From NCBI GenBank assembly GCA_947471745.1, contig CANJKZ010001028.1, positions 1,582,501-1,646,500 on the forward strand: 64,000 nt of DNA, given 5' to 3'. Position numbers and translations under genes: made by a program. The DNA is from Closterium sp. Naga37s-1 (taxonomy: Eukaryota > Streptophyta > Zygnematophyceae > Desmidiales > Closteriaceae). A model generated the notes under the pieces. The model did no database searches, was not told the DNA's origin, and saw nothing but the letters and a program-made list of their open reading frames with translations. Of this stretch, positions 42,159 to 50,171 are shown piece after piece (positions within the stretch are counted from its first letter, which is position 1; each line of letters starts with the position of its first letter).

Positions 42159-43607
42159 ATGTATGCTTTGTCTGCTAGTACTAAGGGTGACTGTTACTTG
42201 TGTGTGCCGCCTGACCCAGGTATAGAGGCTGCTGCTCTAGGTGCTAGTGAGTCTGTTCTCCCTGGTACTGCGCCTGCCGAGGCCTTGCACACCTTCACAC
42301 TTGACTCAGGTGCCTCACGCTGTTTCTTTCGCGACAGCACCAACCTCACTCCTTTCTCTGCACCTGTACCGGTCAGGCTGGCTGACCCCTCTGGGGGCCT
42401 AGTCCTCGCCCGTTCCTCCACTGTGCTCCCGTGTCCGACGGTTCCGCCCGGTTCACTGTCAGGCCTTCACCTCCCCTCGTTCTCTACGAACTTGGTGAGT
42501 ACCGCTGCCCTCCAGGACGCGATGGTCACTACCACCGCTCCTGGGGGTCAGCGTGTGTCGATCTGCACGTGTACACGAACGGGCCGTCACCTGGCCACGT
42601 TCACTCGTCAGCCAGGGTCGGGTCTGTACACACTGGCTACCGAGCCTCCTCAGGTAGCGGCGTCTGCTAAGGTGTCCGCGTCAGCTCAGGTAGCACCCCC
42701 TTGCTCATGTCGCCTCCTGTCGCACCAGACCCTTCTGTGGCACCACCGCCTGGGTCACCCCTCCCTGCCACGCCTTCGTGGCATGCACTCCCGCCTCCTT
42801 GTCTCTGGTCTTCCCAGGTCTCTGCCTCCCCTCCCGCCCTCGCTTGCCCCGCCCTGCCTTCCATGCGTCGAGGGGCGGCAGCGCACCGCTCCTCACTCCT
42901 CCTCGTTTCCCCCGACGACTGCTCCCCTGCAGACTCTCCACATGGACGTGTGGGGCCCAGCCCGCGTCTGTGAACAGGGCCGCGAGCGCTACTTTCTGCT
43001 GGTTGTTGACAACTTCACGCGGTACATCACGGTCTTCCCCTTGCGCAGCAAGGGTGAGGTCGTTGATGTCTTGATCCCTTGGATCCGCACTGTTCGTCTC
43101 CAGCTTCGCGAGCGGTTCCGTACGGACGTTCCTGTCCTACGTCTGCACTCTGACAGAGGTGGTGAGTTCTCCTCCGACCTCTTGCGGGAATTTTGTCGTG
43201 GGGAGGGCATTCTCCAGTTGTTCAAGCTTCCGGACTCCCCTCAACAAAATGGGATTGCTGAGCGCCGCATTGGCCTAGTCATGGAGGTCGCTCGTACCTC
43301 CATGATCCATGCGGCTGCTCCCCATTTTCTGTGGCCGTTTGCGGTCCGGTACGCTGCGCATCAGCTCAACCTCTTGCCCTGTGTCTCCTTGCCGGAGACC
43401 TCGCCTACACTGCGTTGGACGGGGAAGATTGGCGATGCGTCGGTGTTCCGGGTCTGGGGTTCTCGTGCCTTCGTTCGCGATACGTCTACGGACAATCTCT
43501 CCGCCCGCGCTATTCCTTGCGTCTTCCTAAGCTTTTCCCCTTACACACCTGGCTGGCAGTTTTACCACCCCACCTCACGCCGTGTCATCCCCTCTCAGGG
43601 GAACTAG
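42159..43607 (+). pseudogene. Element D protease and integrase
   Basis: An open stretch of 482 codons from the last part of gag: protease (TLDSGASRCFFRDSTN near 42300), the integrase finger (HHRLGHPSLPR, CLPC) and the D-D-E core (HMDVWGPARVCEQG, HSDRGGEFSSDL, IAERRIGLV). It ends in a small rearrangement at 43598-43680, where the expected DVTFDE segment is replaced by an inverted copy of downstream sequence that brings a stop. Confidence 0.87.
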
Positions 43608-45558
43608 GGGTGGGGGAGGAGCAGAGCGGTTCCCTTTTATCGTCTCTTCCCCTACCGCTCTGCTCCTCCCCCACCCCCGCCACTCTTCCTTGCTCCAAGT
43701 CCCCCTCCGGTAGAACCCCTCCCCCCCCCCAGGGTCCTGCTCCCTCAGGTGTGTCCCAGGTAGACCCTCTCCCTGATACTGCGCCTGTTGAGGTAGCTAT
43801 CAGCTCAGGTGCTGATCCAGGTGCTGTGTCTGGTGGTGTTGCGTCTGGGGGTGCGGAGCCTGGGGGTGCAGAGCCTGGGGGTGCGGGGTCTGAGGGTGTC
43901 AAGTCTGGGGGTGCGGAGCCTGAGGGTGCGGAGTCTGAGGGTGCCGGGTCTAGGGGTGCTGAGCCTGGGGGTGCTGAGCCTGCGGGTGTGGAGCCTGGGG
44001 GTGCTGAGCCTGAGAGTGTGGATCCTGGGGGTATTGCGTCTGAGGGTGCGGAGTCTAGGGGTGCTGAGCAGAGGGGTACTGCTTCTTCTGGAGGTCTTGC
44101 GGGTGCTCCACCACGACTGTCTCCTCGCCCGGAGCCTCTCTCCTCGCAGCAGCTCCGCGAGTGGTTTGCTCAGCGAACCCGCCTTCGAAGTGGAGCTGCC
44201 GGAGCTGGGGTCTCTGCCGCTGGAGACACTGGAGCTGGAGGTGCTGGAGTTACTGCTGGAGCTGGTGGTACCGAAGGTGCTGCAGCGGCTGGTCCTGGAG
44301 GTGCTCGTACAGGGGGTACTGGAGCTGCCGGGACTGGTGGTGTTGGGGGAGCTGGAGCTGGAGACCCTACGGAGCCTTGAGCTGCTGGAGCTGTTGGCGC
44401 TGGTACTGGAGGCACTGGGACGAGAGGCGCTGGAGCTGGAGGAGCTGGAGCTGTTGACCTTGGAGCTGGAGGTGCTAAAGGCACTGTGCGACCGTGACCG
44501 TACTTCGTTCCCCTGCTTCAGCAGGTTCTTGGTGTCCGGTCTTCTACAAGTCTTCCTCCTCCCTTACTGTGTCCGCTGCCTGACTAGTCGCAGTCACCAG
44601 CGGTCTTACAGAGCGTCGCGAGCCTGTGTCTCGTCCTGCCTCCCCTGTTCGCACTGGTCGCCGCGTTCCTCGTTCGCGTCCCCCTCCTGTCCCCGACACA
44701 CACGCTATGGCACTTCGTCCTTCCTGTGTTCCACTGCGTGTTCCTCTGCCGCCTCCTCTTGGGTCCTCTCTTCCTGCCCTCCCTGACCCTGAGTCTGACC
44801 GCACTCGTGCTGCTAGTCCCACTGTCTCTCGTCTCTTCGCCACTGTTGTCACTGACCCTTCCTTTAGGTCCACTGCTACGTCTGCTCTCGTTGTTGAGCT
44901 AGTTGACTTTGTTGCTGCCTGTCGTCTAGACTATGCCACTGCTCTTGTTGCTGAGTCTGATTCTGCCAGTCCTCCGTCCGTCGGGGGTGAGTGTGCTCTT
45001 GGCACGGACGTCCTTGAGGACAGGCAGGAGGACTTTGAGTATCTTGCAGCTGCTGTACCTCGTTTTGCTTCCATGCTGCTTGCCCCTGAGGGAGACCCGG
45101 ATGCACCAGACATCCCGACCCCGTGCTCTTACGTAGAGGTGATTACAGGTCCCTACTCCTCTCAGTGGCAGGCAGCCATGGATGCCGAGATGGCATCCTG
45201 GAAGTCCACAGGCACCTACTTCGACGCAGTTCCCCCGTCTCGGGCGAACATAGTCGATGGCATGTGGATTTTCAGGGTGAAGCGGCCGCCGGGTTCTCCG
45301 CCTGCCTTCAAGGCGCGTTACGATGCTAGAGGCTTTAGTCAGCGACAGGGGGTCGACTACTTCCAGACCTTCTCCCCCACCCCGAAGATGACTACTCTTC
45401 GGGTGTTGCTGCACGTCGCTGCTCAGCGTGATTACGAGTTACACTCTCTCGACTTCAGTACAGCTTTCTTGCAGGGCAGCCTGCACGAGGAGATCTGGCT
45501 GCGCCGCCCACCTGGCTTCATTGGGTCGTTTCCTACAGGTACCCAGTGGAGCCTCTAG
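43608..45558 (+). pseudogene. Element D linker and proximal reverse transcriptase
   Basis: Pentapeptide-type repeats (GGAEP/GGAES, 43840-44080) and a Gly/Ala or Leu/Glu repeat, depending on frame (44180-44500), with frame changes between 44380 and 44626. From 44626 one frame runs through CALGTDVLEDRQEDFEYLAA, MWIFRVKRPPGSPPAFKARY and DYELHSLDFSTAFLQGSL. It then meets TAG at 45556-45558 in place of the Arg of SLRRPVYGLRQ. Confidence 0.84.
43609..43678. repeat. 22-bp inverted repeat (hairpin) in element D
   Basis: GGGTGGGGGAGGAGCAGAGC (from 43609) is the reverse complement of sequence ending at 43678 (GCTCTGCTCCTCCCCCACCC), separated by about 27 bp. The right arm corresponds to the Pro-rich segment present in all family members. 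The left arm is new and replaces coding sequence. Confidence 0.85.
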
Positions 45559-46692
45559 CAGCCAGTCTACGGTCTCCGCCAGGCGCCTCGAGAGTGGCAC
45601 GACACACTGAGGACTACACTTGCGGCTCTGGGGTTTACTCCTTCTACTGCTGACCCGTCGTTGTTTCTACGCACCGACACGCCGTTGCCGCCGTTCTACG
45701 TCCTCGTGTACGTCTACGACCTGGTCTTTGCCACTGCTGACACTGAGGCACTTACCCTTGTGAAGTCGGAGCTGCAGAAGAGACACACTTGCACTGACCT
45801 GGGTGAACTGCGCAGCTATCTTGGCTTGCAGATCACCCGGGACAGAGCACGGCGCACCATCATACTGACTCAATCACACATGGTGCACCAGGTCCTTCAG
45901 CACTTCGGCTTCCAGTTCTCCTCGCCACAGCCCACTCCTCTCTCTACCGGCCACTCGCTCTCAGCTCCACCTTCGGACGAGTCCGTAGAGCCGAGTGGTC
46001 CGTACGCAGAGCTTGTGGGTTGCCTCATGTACATGATGACGTGCACACGACCTGACCTAGTGTACCCTCTCAGCCTTCTGGCTCGCTACGTGGCTCTCGG
46101 TAGGCACCGAAAGGTGCACTGGGATGCTGCGAAGAGGGTACTGCGTTATATGTGCAGTACGTCGGGCATGGGGCTCGTGCTTGGAGGACGGGGTCCAGTT
46201 GTCCTCGCTGGTCACGCAGATGCTTCTTGGGTTGACGAATCAGCTACGCAGCGGTCGTCACAGGGTTACACCTTCAGCCTCGGTTCCGGCTTTGTTTCCT
46301 GGCAGTCTACCCGCTCGTCTTCAGTTCTCAGCTCCAGTTGTGAGGGTGAGATCTACGCAGGGGCCATGGCTGCACAGGAGCTACGCTGGCTCACCTACCT
46401 GCTGACTGACTTGGTAGAGCAGCCTCGTTTGCCTCCAGTTCTGTACGTAGACAACAAGGCCATGATTGCCTTGTGTCAGGAGCACAGACTGGAGCACAGA
46501 ACGAAGCACATCGCTCTGCGATACTTCCTTGCTCGAGAGTTGCACCAGCGTGGCCAGCTTCGTCTTGCGTACGTGGCCACTAGGGCCAACACTGCTGATA
46601 TATTCACCAAGGCACTTCCGCCTAGTGATCATCAGCGCTTCTCTACTGTGTTAGGCCTTGTGCCTACTTTGCCTCACTTGCTCACTGCGTGA
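45559..46692 (+). pseudogene. Element D distal reverse transcriptase and RNase H, catalytic Asp lost
   Basis: The RT catalytic box reads YVYD: codon 45715-45717 is TAC where the family has GAC, so the first aspartate of YVDD is Tyr and polymerase activity is not expected. The rest is open: the connection (LGELRSYLGLQITRDRARRT), RNase H (LAGHADASWVDESATQRSSQ, LSSSCEGEIYAGAMAAQE, NTADIFTKALPP) and the normal stop at 46690-46692. In the motif SCEAEIY, Ala is Gly. Confidence 0.9.
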
Positions 46693-46922
46693 CTTTGCTT
46701 GTACTGTGATCTGTATATGTATATACCTGCATGCTTACACTTGCTAGAGTATGATCACTGTATTGTTTGTGTTCTTTATATAACTCTGCATGTGAACTGG
46801 CCTTGTGGCCCTTTGCTTCTGCTCGAACTTTGTGGTGACTTTGTGATCCACCCTGAGCTTGCTTTGCTTTTCTTGACTGGTCTTGTGACCGCTTGTTCTC
46901 CCCCACTTTGCCTATGGGGGTG

Positions 46923-47053
46923 TGTCAGAATGTTATATTGCTTACATTGTGTAGGCTATAGTGGGGTAGCCCATAAGGGGTACAACCCAATTAGGGTTAG
47001 TACTTGTACCCAACTCTTTCATAGTTCATCCATTCTCGTTCATTCTTCTGACA
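46923..47053 (+). repeat. 3' LTR of element D
   Basis: 131 bp with three differences from the 5' LTR, preceded by the hairpin polypurine tract at 46900-46922. Confidence 0.93.
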
Positions 47054-47058
47054 GAACC

Positions 47059-47572
47059 ATCGGACTGCGCCAAGACGGCATTTAGAACTAGGTACGCGTC
47101 ATTCGGGTACACCGTGATGCCATTTGGGCTGACCAACGAAGCGGCGACATTTCAGATGACCATGAACGAGGCGTTTAGGCCGCTCTTAGATAAATGCGTG
47201 ATAATTTACCTCGACGACATCCTAGTCTACAAACGTGATAAGCAGCAGCACGTAGAAGATCTGGAAGAAGTGTTTAAAGTTTTAGACGAGCACAGACTAC
47301 TGACCAAGGGTTCCAAGTGCGAGTTCTTCCAGGATAGGTTAGAATTTTTGGGGCACGTTATTTCGGAGGCTGGAGTTGAGATTGACCCAAAGAAGCTGGA
47401 CACGGTGAAAGCGTGGCACCCCCCGACGAACATCACGGAGCTGCAGAGTTTTTTAGGGTTCGTTAATTATGTGCGTCGGTTCGTCCCAGACATGGCACGC
47501 TTAACTGCCCCACTGACAGATTTACTGCGGAAGAATTACCCAATACGAGTCACGAAAACTGCATCCGCCTGA
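47059..47572 (+). pseudogene. gypsy reverse transcriptase, C-terminal part
   Basis: It resumes after element D with FGYTVMPFGLTNEAATFQMT (motif 4) and the intact catalytic box YLDD at 47207-47218. Then GSKCEFFQDRLEFLGHVISE and the thumb (ITELQSFLGFVNYVRRFVPD) end at LLRKNYPI, where the reading jumps. The active site looks functional, but the chain is not continuous with the rest. Confidence 0.92.
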
Positions 47573-48080
47573 GAAGAATTACCCAATACACGACCGCGAA
47601 ATGCTCGTGATCGTGCATGCGTTCAAAGTGTGGCGCTGTTACTTGACCGGCGCAGACATGACAGTACGGACAGACCACAAATCACTACAGTACCTACGCG
47701 CACAACCCCACCTCAACCCACGACAGATCCGCTGGCTCCATTTCCTCGAGTCAAATTTCCACTACACGGTCACCTACAAAAAAGGAGCATCGAACATTGC
47801 CGACGCACTGACCCGCCCCACTGCCCAAATCCACGCCATACTACTCGCCCAGACCAGCCCGCTACTAACAGGACTATTTACCCACGGCTATCAAACCGAC
47901 CCGTTCTTCACAGGTGGAAATTTGCAGCATTTCGCAGCAGCAAAGGGGGTTTATTACGTAAAAGCTGGCACCGACCTCATCTGGATACCAGGCTACACAT
48001 TACTAAGGGAGCTATTACCACAGGAGGCACACGACGGGGTTACCTCATGACATTTCGGAGTAGAGAAAACACGGCAGCAG
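47573..48080 (+). pseudogene. gypsy RNase H, N-terminal half deleted, and start of integrase
   Basis: It starts in the segment before NYPIHDREMLVIVHAFKVWR. RNase H text continues through VRTDHKSLQYL and YKKGASNIADALTR. The first half of RNase H, with the conserved acidic DAS motif, is missing. GAAGAATTACCCAATAC stands on both sides of the gap (about 47529 and 47573), pointing to loss between short repeats. The integrase approach region follows, shifts frame near 48048 (HFGVEKT) and is interrupted by the TRIM at 48081. Confidence 0.85.
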
Positions 48081-48425
48081 TGTCAGAGGTCCACTTGTGA
48101 TCCCCGATTGATCCTAGAGAAGGGTAACAGGCTCGTTGTCCTGGGGGGTTATGGGAGCACTGACCCGCTACTTAACAAGCCCTTTTATCCCAATGGTCTA
48201 GTGGTTGGGATTCTGACATGGTATCAGAGCAAAGGTCTCGGGCTCGAATCCCAGTGTGTGCACTTCGGGCATCCCAGTGCGGGGGGGTGTCAGAGGTCCA
48301 CTGGTGATCCCCGATTGATCCTAGGGAAGGGTTGCAGGCTCGTTGTCCTGGGGGGTTATGGGCGCACTGACCCGCTACTTAAAAAGCCCTTCTATCCCAA
48401 TGGTCTAGCGGTTGGGATTCTGACA
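48081..48425 (+). mobile_element. TRIM: 345-bp terminal-repeat element with 69-bp interior
   Basis: Two 138-bp direct repeats (48081-48218 and 48288-48425) begin TGTCAGAGGTCCACT and end GGGATTCTGACA, with about eight differences. The interior starts with a perfect initiator-Met primer site TGGTATCAGAGC (48219-48230) and ends with a G-run polypurine tract (48280-48287). Flanks AGCAG/AGCAA (48076-48080 and 48426-48430) fit a 5-bp target duplication with one change. It has no coding capacity, so it must depend on other elements. It is inserted in the gypsy integrase. Confidence 0.9.
48194..48250 (+). promoter_or_regulatory. tRNA-like A- and B-box sequences across the TRIM LTR-PBS junction
   Basis: TGGTCTAGTGG (48194-48204) fits the RNA polymerase III A-box consensus TRGYNNANNNG, and its context GGTCTAGTGGTTGGGATTC resembles the D-arm of plant tRNAs. 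GGGCTCGAATCCC (about 48239-48251) contains a near B-box and can form a T-arm stem. Spacing is within the tRNA range. Activity is inferred only. Confidence 0.5.
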
Positions 48426-49271
48426 AGCAACTGCAGCGGTATTAGTACTGGTCCGAAATGCTGACCGACGTGCAACGACACGTGGCATCGTGTCCCACCT
48501 GCCAACTCATGAAATCATCACGGAAACGACCGGCAGGGCAGTTGCAGCCGATACCACCCCCAGAGCGTGCTTGGCAGCAGGCGACGGTGGACTTCGTCAC
48601 AGGGTTACCGGCTGGAGCAAAGTGGGAATGACGCAATCCTGGTCGTCATCGATCGGCTGACGAAAATGGCACATTTCGCAGCCTGCAAAAAATCAATCAC
48701 AGCCGAAGAAACAACTCGGCTCTTCATCTCCACCGTCGTTCGACTTCACGGGATACCAGCATCGATCATCAGCGACCGCGATACGAAGTTCACCAGCAAC
48801 TTCTGGCGGAACATGTGGCAGCAGTTCGGCACGCGACTACAATTTAGTTCTTCGTACCACCCCGAGACCGACGGACAGACAGAATGGACAAACCAGACCA
48901 TGGAGCAACTCATCCGAGCCACGTGCGACAACCCGACCACCTGGGAACAGCAACTGCCACTCATCGAGTTTGTGTACAACAACTCGCCATTTGCCATGAC
49001 CCAACAGTCACCGTTTTACCTGAACTACGGACAAGACCCCACAGTACCCATGACTCCGAATCCCGACAACCCAGTGCCACACGCGCAACAGTTCGCAGAA
49101 ACTTTACAAGCAGCACGGACCCGAGCAGGAGACGCAATAAAAAAATCGAACATCATCGCTAAGCGTAACGCCGACCGCCACCGCCGACCCGTCACTTACC
49201 AGCCCGACGACCTCGTGCTACTCGATACTCAAAACCTCCGCCTGCCCATCACCCCAAAACTCCGCCCCTGA
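48426..49271 (+). pseudogene. gypsy integrase
   Basis: It continues after the TRIM with the zinc finger end (HVASCPTCQLMKSSRKRP). The core's first Asp lies in WQQATVDFVTGLP. A frame change near 48620-48630 leads to AILVVIDRLTKMAHF. The second Asp lies in SIISDRDTKFTSNF and the Glu in PETDGQTEWTNQTMEQ. All three catalytic residues are thus visible in two frames. The core is followed by AVTYQP-type text (RRPVTYQPDDLVLLDTQNLR) and a TGA (49269-49271) where Arg is expected before YCGPF. Confidence 0.88.
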
Positions 49272-49649
49272 TATTGCGGGCCATTTCGCATCAGCCACAT
49301 GATCACACCCGTCACCGCCCACCTCCTCCTCCCTGCTGACTGGTACGTCAACCCGTCATTCCACGTCAGCCTGCTTCGCCCATACGTACCATCCACCAGC
49401 CAACTGCCTCGCAACCGCCCCGCCAGCATGACACGACCGCCGACAGAACCAATCATCACGCCCGAAAAAATACTGAGCCACCGAGTACGTGACCCACGGG
49501 GAGCCCGCAGGATCGAATTCCTGATCCGCTGGAAAGACCACACGCCCACCGAAGACAACTGGATTCCCCTGGATAGAATTGAGAATCACCCTGTCCTCAC
49601 AGAGTATCTTCGCAGTCGAAATTTTCGAGATGTACACGCACTCTCGTAA
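49272..49649 (+). pseudogene. gypsy integrase tail with chromodomain
   Basis: The GPY/F-like module (YCGPFRISHMI, FHVSLLRPYVP) is followed by a chromodomain: EKILSHRVRDPRGARRIEFL, IRWKDHTPTEDNWIP, and a closing helix NHPVLTEYL. Chromodomains at the integrase C-terminus define chromoviruses and guide insertion to modified histone H3 chromatin. The stop is at 49647-49649, followed by a purine-rich tract (GGGGAGCGGGG) before the 3' LTR. Confidence 0.9.
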
Positions 49650-49676
49650 GGAGGGCCTCCTTGGGGAGCGGGGTAG

Positions 49677-50028
49677 TGTAAGGAAAATTCCTTTTCCTTA
49701 CTTCGCACCCCTGCTCACCGCGTACAAGACCATTCCCGTCATCGGCACCCAAACAGTAACGTTACCCACTCGCGACACTCGCCTCGACTACGACTCCCGC
49801 CACGGTTCACGACACGACCCAACCTCACGGTTCGGTTGGTAACCCGCGCTCCGGACCTCCGCCTCGACATATCCCAACCTCGGCGCTAGGCCCGTAGCGC
49901 ACCCCAATTCCTCGCGTTACCGTTACCCCTCTAGTTCGCTATATATTCTTCACACATGCCTTCGCTCATTGTATTGTTTTGCTTCGATAGTGCAATTCTC
50001 GCTCGCTCGCTCAATTGCACTCGTAACA
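49677..50028 (+). repeat. 3' LTR of the gypsy element
   Basis: 352 bp, TGTAAGGAAA...CGTAACA, followed by the target duplication GAGTA (50029-50033). TATA-like CTATATAT at 49939-49946. Confidence 0.95.
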
Positions 50029-50171
50029 GAGTACATGATTTTACACAAAATCTGTCCCCCTAAATTAATTCTAACAAATTTCGCGAACACACGCATGCTG
50101 CTTTCTCCCGATTGGGTCAGTATAAAGTCCGCAGCATAAACCAATCATCTTGCAGCCTGTACCCGTGTCCC

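Larger units (their letters stand above)
24460..47053 (+). mobile_element. Element D: family I Ty1/copia, expanded by element E
   Basis: LTRs of 131 bp at 24460-24590 and 46923-47053 differ at three positions. Target duplication GAACC at 24455-24459 and 47054-47058. Primer site TGGTTTCAGAGCAG at 24591. Its own sequence is about 7.3 kb: leader (24591-24712 continuing at 39960-40871), gag, protease, integrase, RT, RNase H. The rest of the span is element E and its guests. The coding part has several stops and a replaced RT catalytic residue. Confidence 0.93.
5951..50028 (+). mobile_element. Ty3/gypsy chromovirus, 44 kb with nested insertions
   Basis: Two LTRs (5951-6305 and 49677-50028) both read TGTAAGGAAA...CGTAACA. 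They are bounded by a perfect 5-bp target duplication GAGTA at 5946-5950 and 50029-50033, so this is a single insertion. Order on the plus strand: LTR, primer site, gag, protease, RT, RNase H, integrase, chromodomain, LTR. This is the gypsy order, and the chromodomain marks a chromovirus. About 37 kb of the span is later insertions (A, B with C, D with E, F and a solo LTR, and a TRIM). Its own sequence is about 6 kb. By eye the LTRs differ at about 16 substitutions plus small indels in about 352 bp. All coding parts carry stops or frameshifts. Confidence 0.95.

Noticed and set aside
48181..48290. Genuine tRNA gene
   Set aside because: A- and B-box-like sequences are present but I cannot pair a full acceptor stem, and the arms lie across an LTR boundary with a primer site between them. 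Kept as a regulatory-like feature only.
48108..48464. 118-codon frame across the TRIM
   Set aside because: It spans both terminal repeats and repeats itself (PRLILxKGxRLVVLGGYG twice). It is an artefact of the direct repeats.
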